Of a stretch of DNA of 64,000 nt, positions 1-12,700 are shown in pieces. The stretch is from Oegoconia quadripuncta. Lineage: Eukaryota > Arthropoda > Insecta > Lepidoptera > Autostichidae. The stretch spans positions 18,492,414 through 18,556,413 of the forward strand of contig OX438749.1 of the NCBI GenBank assembly GCA_949316235.1. Reading direction: 5' to 3'. Each line of letters begins with the position of its first letter. Positions within the stretch are counted from its first letter, which is position 1. A program made the position numbers and the translations under genes. The notes beneath the pieces are model-generated. The model made no database searches and was not told the origin of the DNA. It saw nothing but the letters and a program-made list of their open reading frames with translations.

Positions 1-365
1 TTTATTTGCGTCCTTCTTCGCCTACAATTCGCATCTAGATTCTGCGAATCAAGTCCCACCTGTTACACCTCACTGTGATTGTATGATGCCAGAGGTACAC
101 ATTCACCAAAAGCAGGTGCTTAAGATACTTCGCACTCTGTACGTGAATAAGGCAAGTGGCACTGCACTCCTGAGTTGTCTCCTATCTTGACACGCCTATT
201 CCGACTCTCCCTAAAATCGGGTCAAATTCCTAAATGCTGGAGGCTTGCTAATATCCAACCAGTTCCCTGAAAGGGTAGTCGTGCGGACCCTGTCAACTAC
301 AGACGCATTGCATTTACCTCCATACTTTCCAAAATTATGGAGCGTGTAGTAAACAACAGGTTGCT
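1..365 (+). pseudogene. non-LTR retrotransposon RT fragment
   Basis: Reading the plus strand from about 187 gives a reverse-transcriptase-like stretch: LTRLFRLSLKSGQIPKCWR, then a PVP motif interrupted by a stop, then VNYRRIAFTSILSKIMERVV. This is the start of the RT domain in jockey/CR1-like LINEs. The part before 187 contains stops and the match ends near 363. It is a decayed fragment lying in an intron of the stc gene. Confidence 0.8.
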
Positions 366-786
366 GGCGTATCTCGAAGATTGTGAAATATTTTTGAAAT
401 ATTTTTTTGCAATAACAAAAGAATCATAAGAATTCTTAGTACCTATAGTGAATACGAATACGATTGCGGTAAACCCCGACTCACCTTTATCGTTAACGTT
501 TCAATCGTACGATGTGTATGTGTGCATAGGTAATGCCGATGTTATCATGTTTGTATGGGAGATCATTCATTCATCGTCAATCGTAACTCGCGCTCGTTGA
601 TCGTTTGAAATACGTAATAAGATTTTGTGAGTTTGACAACGATGGTCGTAATAATCGTTTACGATGAGCCCATCGTTACAGTTACGTAATAGATCCTCAG
701 GTCCGCTCGTGCATGGAATACCACCGGTAGGAATACGGTACGTCGATGTAGGTTCTCTAACATTGGCCTTGTATAATGTACTGCAG

Positions 787-3700
787 GCAAATGTCCGGTG
801 TGCCCCGACAAGACTCTACTGCCGTGCCGCTGCGGCCACTCCAGCCGCGAGGTACCCTGCGAGGACCTGCCTCAGATGTACAATAACGTGCTCTGCCAGA
901 AGAAATGTAACAAGGTATGTCGCATCAACACACACACATCAATAGAGCTGGGCCAATCCTGTAGCTAGAAAAGGTTATGAGATAGGGTCCCCATAGAATT
1001 TTTGAAAATCGACTATATGTCAAAAAAAATATAGCTTCATTTAGGAAAAATAGTGATAAACATGATGTCAATACAAGAAATAAAGATAAACTTGCAGGTC
1101 ACATAAGTCGCCTCCACAAAGTCAGTAATTCATTCAAGGGTTTATGTATACGCTTTTTCAATAAAGTTCCTGTTGACATACAAAATCTTCCTTTCAATAA
1201 ATTTAAAGATACTATAAAACAGAAACTTATTAAGAAAGCATATTATAAAATATCAGATTATTTAGATGATAAACAATCATGGACATAACCAGCCCGTTCG
1301 CATAACCAGGCTATTTCACAATTAATAATGAAATATTATAATATAAAATAATAATTAATAATTTTGTAATATAAAAACCTTTTTTTAAAAAGAGCGACCT
1401 CTCGAGTTTCTTGCTTGTTCTTCTCAGGGGAAAATTGCCTTTTGAACAAACAGTAGCTTTAAAAATGTAAACTCGTGACTATTTTAAGTGTACCCTGTGT
1501 ACCTACAAAATAAAGCATTTTTGATTTGATAGCAGATTGGTGTATTTACTGTCAGTGTTTTCAAATCCTGTAGTTGCAAGTTGACAACAGTTTAACAAAC
1601 ACTCACGAACTATATCTATATGCATCACAGAAGCTGTCCTGCGGTCGTCACCGCTGTCGCACGGTATGCTGTGCAGCGCAGTCGCATCGCTGCGCCGTGG
1701 TGTGTGCCCGCACGCTGTCCTGCCAACTGCATCGCTGCGAGGAGTTCTGCCACACCGGGCACTGTGCGCCCTGCCCCCGCGTCAGTGAGTACTGTCACAC
1801 ACTGTCCTGCCAACTGCATCGCTGCGAGGAGTTCTGCCACTCCGGGCATTTAGGAAAAATAGTGATAAACATGATGTCAATACAAGAAATAAAGATAAAC
1901 TTACAGGTCACATAAGTCGCCTCCACAAAGACTGTAATTCATTCAAAGGGTTATGTATATATTTTTTTCAATAAGGTTTTCGCTTTTTCAATAAGGTTCC
2001 AGTTGATATTCAAAATCTTCCTCTCAAAAAATTTAAAGATACTATAAAACGGAAACTTATTAACAAAGCATATTATAAAATATCAGACTATTTAGATGAT
2101 AATCATCCCTGGACATAATCAGATCGTTCGCATGCCAGGCTATTTCTCAATTAATAATGAAATATAAAAACCTTTATGTAAAATCAAAGCCTGATTTTAA
2201 AAGAGCAACCCTTCGAGTTTCTTGCTTGTTCTTCTCAGGGGAAAATTGCATTTTGAACAAGCGGTAGCTTAAAAATGTAAAATTGACTATTTTAAGTGTA
2301 CTCTGTGTACCTACAAAATAAAGCATTTTTGACTTTGATTAAACATTTTTAAATAAGAGTTTCGGATTTTTTTTTTTTTTCGATAAATCGGTACCTGATT
2401 TTATTAATTTGGTTGTAATTTCAACAAACGACTTTTTTTATTATTTAGTTTTATTATTATAATGATTACAATGTACTATCATATCGAAATTCTGTTTTTT
2501 ATTTTCTAGTTTATTTTATTGTTTTCTTATTTTTATCGACCTCTAAGATAGCAATTATGTAAGGTCTAATAAAATTAACCCGACAAATACGTTGCAGAGT
2601 GTATGTAATGTATAGGATGTACCTATTACGAAAAAATAAAACATTAAAATTAACAGAGTTTATTCAAATAATAAAGTTTAGAAATGTTAATTATGTGAGT
2701 TGGACCTTAAGTGTATCCGGTGGTTCAGGTTTCGAGGAGCTGCGCTGCGAGTGCGGCGGCGAGGTGGTGCTGCCGCCGGTGCGGTGCGGCACCAAGCCGC
2801 CGCTGTGCCTGGCGCCGTGCCGCCGCCCGCGCCCCTGCCGCCACCCGCCGCACCACTCCTGCCACACCGGGCCCTGCCCGCCCTGCGTCGTGCTCACCAC
2901 CAAGATGTGCCACGGCCGCCACGAGGTCGCCACACATTTTAATAGTACATTACTATATTATGGTGGCTATAACACACAAGGCGGACTTTTAGCCGAGCCG
3001 AGTGTGTTTAACCAATATACGTACTGTACGATCAACTCGATCGTGCATTTTCTCACCTCAGCGAATTCCATAGTACCACGCTTTTCATTCACTCATACAT
3101 AAATACTTCACGTTCGCCCATCATACAGTAAGCACACGTACTGTTAGCATTTTTATAAATAAATCAAGTAATTATTATCAAGTTCATCTTTGTTCCTGCA
3201 TTATCATATCAGCATCGAAATTTGAAAAAAAAAACTATTTGAAGCATATTTTATTACTGATCTTCATAACACATGGAGATCTGCGATAGTTTATTCACCG
3301 GGCTGATGGTGTTATCACTTGGCTGTATGATACTTATGTTCTTTGCCATAGCCAATAGTGCTGTTATTAGCATATAACTTCACTATTTTCGTTTATAAAA
3401 CCGGTGAAATTAGATCAACTTTACGAGCAAGTATGTTGAAAAGGCTTTTAATTAGTTTGTGATGTTTGTAAATAAATATAAAAAAACTGTAGTTTACCGT
3501 AGTCAGAAGCAGGCTGAAAATCAGTGCTGTATGGCTGCTGCCGCTCAGCATACGCTGCGTCTGTTCCCACCACACACGCACGTATATTTATTTATTTATT
3601 TCGCAATTTTTTTTTCTTTTTGTAAAATAGCCTCTTTTTTCCTCTTTTAATAGAAAACTGAAGGCCGCATTGATGGGGCAGTCTTAGGATTGAGATCGAG

Positions 3701-6700
3701 TCTTCATGATACTGTTCAAATTCGGATTAGGCGGAAGAAATAGAAGAATCTCAAGTATCATTCTCTAAATTTGTCTCAGTCTTGGGATGGTTTTGTTAGA
3801 ACGAGCCTTCTTTAATGTCTTGTTGGAATAACTGTACAGCTTATATTTATTTGTGTGTGTGTGGAAAATAAATGGTATTAATGGTATAACAGTTTACAAT
3901 GAACTTCCTGCGGCAACGGATCTTCACCAGAATTAGGTATTGGACGTATATCTCTCTGTATTAGTGGTGTCGTCTTCATAACCAAATGTTCTGATCAGAA
4001 AGAGAGTTGGGCCCAGAACTGACACTTGAGGTACCCCCGCATCAATTGTCAATAGGTCAGATGAGCAGCCCTCGATGACTACCTAGATCGACCGTTCGCT
4101 CAGAAAGTCAGATATTCAAGTGCAGGATCTATGGGTAATAACAGACTGGCATGACAGGCCTTGTCAAAAGCCTTACAGATGTCAAGAGAAACGGCATGTA
4201 CCTCGCCATGCTTCTCTGGTATGTTAGTATTCACTAGCATGAGCAGTGATACCAGGTCTCTGGTAAATATATATATTCAAATCAAATCAAATTCAGGTAT
4301 ATTCAAAGGCGTGTTCCTATGTAAACTTAATTATCAAAGTCGAATTCTTTATTTATAAGGTAAATATGGAACACTAAAAGTACATTTTTTGACCTACCTG
4401 TTGTTCAATAGGCAATTTTCCTCTGAGAATAACACCTCTTTTTTTATTACCACAATTTATTTACTGTCATTTGTGAAACTGATAGTGTTATTATCATTCA
4501 AAAAGTCTGATATTTTATTACGAAATATATGATGGTTGTTGCAGGAGAGGAAGACGATACCCTGTTCTCAAGATGAGTTCTCGTGCGGTCTTCCGTGCGG
4601 TAAGCCGCTTCCCTGCGGCAAACACACTTGCATCAAGACCTGTCACAAGGGACCATGTGACACTGGCAAGTAAGTACATTTAACCCTAGAACCCAGTTTG
4701 TGGAAACAGATGTCTTTGTTACAACGCTAGGTATCAAGTTCATCTTAGTTAGCAACAGGATCCTTCGTAAATTGAAGTGGGGGTGGAAACCTAGCACAAA
4801 TAAAAACTTTGTTTTTGGTTTCAGTTCGGTTATTGTCAAAAGATAAGTGTTCGATCTCCCCATCATAAATTTAATACAAACGCATCAATCTACATTCAGC
4901 GACTACCTTTGTTAGTTCGTCCGTCCTACACTGTATCCTGCTCTGGTCCTGCTGGTGCGTTGTTTCTCAAGAACTTTAATATCCCACAGGCCATCAGCTT
5001 TTCGAGCTATGTCATTTCATACCCACTGCTTTAGTTCCATAAAATTTTTCAATGCCCGCTCGAATAAGATATTTTTCATACCCCGCGATTCGAATCCCGC
5101 TAGTGGTTAATGTTTATGTGATGAATACGAACATAAAAAAGAAACAATAAAGCGTATTTGATTGATTGATTGATTTACAAGACATGTATGTTTATATAAA
5201 TATTCGTGTATGTTTTGTTTATCCGTTATCTAGTACCTCAGACGAACCTAGTACCCATAGTATAAGCTTTGCTTAGTTTGGGACTAGATGATTGGTGTAA
5301 GTGTCCTAAATATTTATTATTGGGTCTTTACCTATGAATTTGGAGTTTTTTTTTCTTCAAATCAAATCAAATACGCTTTATTGTTTAAATAAGGAAGGTA
5401 CATTTCTTCGTTAATCATAATGTACCAATTCCTGCGATTTTCAAAGCTATATCCAAATTTGTTTTTTATTTGGAAAATGGAATATTATTTCAAGGTTTCA
5501 CATGAAATATTTTTTAATTTCTGGGCTAAATCACATAATAAAAAAAATTTGAACAGAGCTCTTTTCATGTGCTTCCCATAAACATTTCTTAGATTCGCTG
5601 AAACTTTTATAAAGCGGTTACTTTTAAAAGTTAACGCTGCCTATACTTAACTTAATGTTATCCGATAATACACAAAGTTTAGCTAAATTTGGATTTACCG
5701 TTCCCAAAAAAAATCTAAAATGTTTGTATGGAGAAAATAGTCTTAATGAAATTCATCATACGAAACGCCATTTTCATAAGTAAGGACCTAATATACAGTA
5801 CAAATAATAATAGATACGACAGTGAATGTAGAAAATAACTGCTTTAGAGATATAACAATTTAAATAATATTTTCTTACTTTATAGTGGCTGTCTGTCTAT
5901 AACTACTTTTATATGTTTTAAGTTTCCCAAATAAAAAGAAATTAAATTGAAATAAACAACCATACAAGGCAATTTTACATGATCAGTGGTAGCATGCTGG
6001 GTATTTAAACGGATGTATAGTGGTATACCGAATTACACTACCCCGAAAAATAATATTTTTCGAAGTCGACGCCGAAGTTTATTCGAGGGGATATTGAAAA
6101 ATTTTATGAAGCCAACCATAATTATAGTGTCAATTACCAAGTTTTACCTCTGAGTGATACCTGATTTCCTTGACAAGGTAGCCCACTGATTCGAAGCAAC
6201 ACCCCACGCTATACGCTGCTCCTTAGGGGATAGCTGAAAATCAGTGTTTTGCTCAATGCACAATCTAATACACTGAGCTATGACCCATTTGTACTGCTGC
6301 AGCACACACATGCGTTAGTGTTACAATATTATGTTATTGTTGTAAATGTGTTACATTATCTGTGTATCAATATGTATAAGCTAATTGTATGTGTGTGACT
6401 GTGGAAACAAAGGCTTTATCTATCTATCTATACCTTATTCCAAAGCATACAAAACCCGGCTGACAGACCATCGCAACAAGCTAGCAGTCCAGTTGACTAT
6501 ACCTGATAGCCTAAGACGCCTGAAAAGACGAATAATCCTGGACAACCTATGAATGGAAACACGAGTAGCTATATCCATTGGGGTATGCACTCTCCCGACA
6601 AAGCCCTAAGAACAAATCTGCTCATAGTCACCGACTGATCGCAGGATAAGGCCAACAAACAAAAAAACAAAAAATCTATCTATACCCGCAGATGCACCCA

Positions 6701-9700
6701 GCCGTGCGCGGAGAAGCGACCGAGTTGCGGGCACCCGTGCGCCGCGGCGTGCCACTCTGGCGCGGGGGGTGCGGGGGGCGCGGCGGGGGAGGGGGGCGAG
6801 GGGAGCACGTGCCCGAGCGCGGCGCCGTGCCGCCGCCTCGTGCGCGCCACGTGTCCCTGCGCGCGCCGGCACGCGGACCGCCCCTGCTACGAGAACGCGC
6901 GCGACCGAGCCAGGTATCATTGACAGCCACTACCACCTACCTAGAGATGTTGATGAAAATCTCAATATTAATACAAGTCTTGAGGCTGTATAAACCGAGA
7001 TGCGTCTCGAACAGTTGACGCTATCTCAAGCTCCGTTGCTAATTTATGAACCAATCTTGAGGTCTACTCAGCTGTGACCACTTCTCAAGTATTCGCCTCA
7101 GCGGCGAATGAATGATCAAATCAAATATATTTATTAATTCTTGTGGTACATTAAAACACAAAATCTACATAATAATACTTAATTGCAACTGTAACACTAG
7201 TGCCTGAACTAGGAAAATCCTGTGTTTCAGGCGATGCTAGGGCTTCTATGATTTAAAATAATTATAGTCTTGAGTTTCGTTTATTAATACGTGAAACTCG
7301 GCGCACCTCTCAAGTGAGTACTGCTTGAGTATCCACGTGCGTTTCAGGTCTCAAGTTAGGTTTATTAATCAACACGTTTCCTTGAGACCGGTCACAAGAC
7401 TGTTCTGAATCTTGAGAATGGTTTATTAACACGGGCCTTAGGCCTGAAACTGTGTGTGTTTCCGCACGCGGGCACCGTAGGAACGCGACGGTCCCAGTGG
7501 TGTGCCTAGGGTTTCAAATACAAGCCTGACAATGTCTTTGTGGTTTATACACAGCTAGTGAAATTGGTTAGGTAACCAAGCATGACGTTTCAGTTTGACG
7601 AGTGTGAATCTTTAAATATTTAATATTCCTCATGGAGTTGACGCGATTGAGCCCTATGGAACCTAATCTTGTTTGGAGACTGGATATCTTATCTCTGACA
7701 ACTGGAACACCACAAATTTAGCGGCAGACTTAAATAAGATGGTGGTAGTGAGCCAGGCGGATATTTCAAATGCCCTAAAACCAACCACACCGAGTACTAA
7801 AACATCTACCCTGCTGGGGCCAAACCCGCGACCGCCGATCTGTAAGCTCTATGTAAGTTACATGGATCCGTGGAGGCGGTTACTAAATTAAGTTAGATTG
7901 TAACGTTTTTATTAAGTGAGATCGTGAGTTTTAAGTTGTACGTACATCACTTTCAATTTATTTCCGCAGAATAATGAGTACATTGGCAGCGACCAAGTTA
8001 CATGAGGGTGGGTCTGTTGATCTGTCTGATGTGCAGCGTCCAAGCGCCATGCTTAAAACGTAAGTTAGCACTTTATTTAAATAATTCTCACGTAACAGAA
8101 ATTCTAGACACCATAGAATTATATTATTATATGTTACCCTGGGTAATAGTGCACACCACGGGAATTAGTTTAAAACAATTTTAGCACGCTATTCTACTCC
8201 CGGATCTATGTAACATTGCTCCCACAGAAAACGATGCAAATCGGTCCATATGTGATAAGAGATGCCGCTACACAAGTTACATAAAGCAGTCCCGTTTTAA
8301 CCGTCCTCAAGCGGAGATCTCTGCTTGAGTAACATTCTGTAATGCAGGTCTAAAACTTGACCCCAGAGAACAGAGAGATTTGTAATTTTTTTTATTTATT
8401 CGGAAGACCAAGAGCTGCAATAATACTAATACAAAGTAATAAAGGAAACACAGAACTAATATCTCACAAATAGATATACATTATAATATTAAGCCTTTGA
8501 GCGCCACGCCGGTCACCGGTGACCGGAAAACAATTGATTTAAATTGTGTCTGCATCGCGGCAGTTAACGTGTTAAAGAACATACATTATCACACTTGTAT
8601 ATTTCCAGCCCTTGCGGTACAATTAACAGATTCTTTATATAATTTTACTTTCGTATTCGTATTCGTTGGCGGGCCGGTTTCCGCAACTCGACGTCTAAGT
8701 GCGCCTATTTTGCGTACGGGGGAATACTTAATACTGCCACCCAAGCTCCTGAAGGAAGCCGAGCAACTGGGATGTTGCCACAGGTTTCGAGGAGAGACTC
8801 CGGTCTTCCAAGGTGGGTGGCTCGATGTGTGGCCACCTCCTCGCACTCTAAAAGCACGTGGGCGGCTGATTCTTCGGCCTCCATGCACGCTCTGCACAGG
8901 AGGCTGTCTGTGACACCTATATTGAACAGATGTTTGTTGTAATGCCCGTGACCTGTTCCGTGATCAAGCACAGCTGCGCCTTGGAGACGCGCATAAGTTG
9001 TCGAGTTAGGCGCACATTTCGAGCTGGGAACCCTTGAGGTCCAGTCATTGTTGTGTAGCGATGTAGTTCGCTGATGAAGCCATGATTTGATTTGGCAAAA
9101 CGACAGTGCACCCTTGGCTCATTGGCTTTGGCTCAGGACCCTGCATCATCATTGGAACTCATCCGCAGCGTCGTTGCCCCTTGATCCACTGTGTCCCTTA
9201 ATCCACTGAAGAGTTATGTCGCTTCGCGAGCACACCTCCATCAAATATTGGTGACATTCTAAGAGAATTTTACTTTATATAATCTTAGTTTAACTTATCA
9301 TTTTAATGCGAATACTTATTTTTAAAATAAGTAATAAAACCTTCAAATGTTACAGGCTAGAATGCGACGACGAATGCCGAGTAGAGGCTCGCACGCGTCA
9401 ACTGGCGCTGGCGCTACAGATCCGCAATCCCGATGTCAGCGCTAAGTTAGCGCCGCGCTATAGCGACCACCTGCGCAACACGGCTGCCAAGGAGCCGGCC
9501 TTCGCGCAGCAGACCCACGACCGCCTCACGGAGCTGGTGCAACTCGCCAAGAAGGTGCGTCGCCATAGCAACCATTCCTGGTACCGACCACACAGCCCAT
9601 ACACTCCTGTTAAGCACAGCACTATTTTTAACCATCGTTGTAAGGGCAGGTATTGAATTCCCTGTCCTACAGGATGTTAATGTTCGTTCCTCGGGATCGC

Positions 9701-12700
9701 GACGCGTACCGATACCACGAGTGTCCTTGGCGGATAGTGCGGGATGAATTTATTGTTGTTTATTATGTTTCCTAGATTGTTAAATGTTTACTGAAAATGT
9801 TTGTTAAAGGTGTTAAATTAAATCCAAAATATTGAATGTAATTATGTAACTGTTTATTGTTTGAGAGCTATGTAGCAACTGTTTTTCTGGGTCGCGCGAC
9901 TTGGCTTCGCCGCGACGGCCTGCACTGCTGATTCTTTAGTATTTGTTTTTTTTATAATTTGGGTTACATGCGCAGGTCGTCTCGGTCAAAATACACATTT
10001 TGTACATGCTTGTACAATCGTCACCGTCAATATCTAATAGTACTAACGTACAGAAGTTTTATTTTAGAAATCATTAATTTACAGAACTGTATGTATGACA
10101 TGATATTGTAAAAGTGAACTAAATAAATGTAATCTAATATGGATACCATTCTATAAAACGCGTAAAAGGGGCAGACCATTGGAACGATGGAATGAATAAG
10201 TCTTTAGAGGAACCTTACACTGCGATAAGTGGCCCTTTCACTAACATACTCGTAAATAATTAAGTACATGTAGACACAAGTAATAAATAAATTAAGAATA
10301 CACAAAAAACTGTAAAAAAAGAAATTTAAGGCAATAAAGCTTATAATAATAAAATATGCGCCTGACCCCAAGGCGAAGATAAGATAATCATTTTAGTAAT
10401 ACTGTTAAGAAGTTGATTCGACAATATTGTCTTCATTATTACAATATAGTTTTTGTCGGCAGTCTAAGCAGAAGACTCGGTCGCACTCGTTCCCTTCCAT
10501 GAACTGGCAGAAGCGTCAGTTCATACACGAGCTGTGCGAACACTTCGGCTGCGAGAGCGTGGCCTACGACGCGGAGCCTAATCGAAACGTCGTCGCCACC
10601 GCCGACAAGGAGAAGGTTAGTGAGACGAATTTGGGGTGTTTTTTTATGCGCTACGGGTTAGTACTTGACACTCGATCACACCTGATGTTAAGTGAAGATG
10701 AGCGTACTAACCCGGAAACACCAAAACAACAATGCTATTAACATTGGTGCTTGACGGCAGATTTAGATAAGATGGTGGTAGCTAGCCTGGCGGCCATTTA
10801 AAATGCCCTACCACTAACAAAAAATGGTATATGGCGAAAGTGAGGTGTATGAAGCGTGAATGCAGGGTGTAAGACGTGAGTAAGGGGTGTAACACGACAA
10901 TGAGGTGAATGCGGGGTGTAAAACGAGTGAGGTGTATGTGAAGGTTAAATTAAATGTGTTTGACGTCGTTATGTGTATTTGTCCGAATGTATCTAAGTAA
11001 TGCGTTGTCCAATTTTATTGCGGCGTTATGTGTATAAAAGATTAAACGAGGGGACAGGTTATGTGCCATGTTTGAAAAAAAATGGCCAACCTTTTAACAC
11101 AGTTGGTAACATATTTGGATGAGGTCTTTCGGGGGGTTTTTTTAGTTATTTTTACAATGGCGTGCCATCCATACAGGCAGAATTGCAGTGCCTACCATAG
11201 CAAATTATCCTACAGGTTTTTTTTTTTATGCACAAGGGGTTGGTACTTGACCTCAATCACACCTGACGTTAAGTGAAGATGAGGTCGAAGGTGGAAGCGT
11301 ACTGACCCGGAAACCCCAACACATTTGGGGGACTGGCTATCTTATCTTTGACAACCGGAACACAACCCTTAAACCTTAAAATGCCCTACCACCAACCAAA
11401 CCAAGTACTTAAACATGTAATTTTTCTTTCTTTCTTTCTTAACAACGTGGTTGCTGAGGACTCTGTGGTACGACGACTGATTACTTTTATGTCATCCGGT
11501 CCCAATTTCACTGTGTTCATTATGTGTGTGTCACTAAATGGGTCAAATAAACGATTCTTATATTTTGAAAAGTGAACTGAGTTGGTTGTTTCAAATATGA
11601 TGGTTGGAAGACCCAAACGCTTGGTTGGGATATCTCTGACCACTTCCATTTGGGGTAGGTCGTGAAGTAATATGTGTTTTTGTCCGACAGTCGTGGTTGC
11701 CGGCGATGAGTGTGTTGGAGGTGCTGGCGCGGGAAGCGGGCAAGCGGCGGGTGCCCGGGCCCATCCTGCGGGCCCCGCCCGCGCCTGCCGGCGGGCCGCT
11801 AGCTCCACCCGCCGCCAAGTGAGTAATACATTCCTCTTCTTCTCGAGTCAATGACAAAAATTATAATGACCAAGTAGTTTGGCCCAAAAAGTAGCAACAT
11901 CCATGGCTGTTTGGTTCATATATTCCCACTAGTTCAATTAAATGGACTAGTGAAACTTTTTTCTCGTTTGTTCAGTTCAGAAATAGAAATTATGACTCTT
12001 TTTACTATTTATTATATATACTGATAGTGACAGTCATATGTATGTAAACTCTTTACTTCTCAACACTAGAGTGATGGCCACTTAAAAAGACGATATGTAA
12101 ACTGTTTGTGGCTTTTTGGCGGGAACTCGGCGAGTGAAGTAGCATTTTTCTTTATAATTCTTATAATTTGTGCATTCTAACTTTTGAAGCTTAATAATGG
12201 CAGAATATTGTGCAGCAAACGTTAGTGATGGTGTACAAGTGAAGGGAAGTGTAAATTAAAGTGCGTAACGGAGCTTTCGGGTTCCCACAAGAAGCCGCCA
12301 AAATCTTTTGTAAAGTATTCTGCCACTTTACTGAAGAATGACTTGACCGTGACTAGACTCTGTATACGCCAAGTATACGACGAATTACTTGTTTTGACTG
12401 AGACTGACTTACAAACTGAAGAAATAAGAGAAATAAGACATGGCTGTTGAATAGCACCTTTGACACTGCAGTACACGTATTACAGTTTATTCAATGTGAA
12501 AAAACTAAAATGAATGAAATCGAGTTTAAAACTATTAAACGCGGCAGAGGCCGTATTCTAATATAAAACATTGTGGCGGTGTTTCGAGGTCAAAAAGGTC
12601 CTCTGTTCAAGAAACGAGAGGCAGGGCAGGACAACAAGTGCGACATAGATTGCGTGGTACCGCAGTCGCATTTGTCATCTTTAGAGAAGCCCCACATCTT

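Noticed and set aside
1574..1915. 113-codon plus-strand ORF rich in Cys/His
   Set aside because: It is stc exon 2 read through its splice donor into an intronic exon copy and a LINE; the exon ends at 1784.
6606..6936. GC-rich minus-strand ORFs over stc exon 5
   Set aside because: Arginine/alanine-rich shadows of the zinc-finger exon on the opposite strand.
8497..8913. 138-codon plus-strand ORF
   Set aside because: It is antisense to a LINE pol fragment and crosses a TTAA foldback; no independent support.
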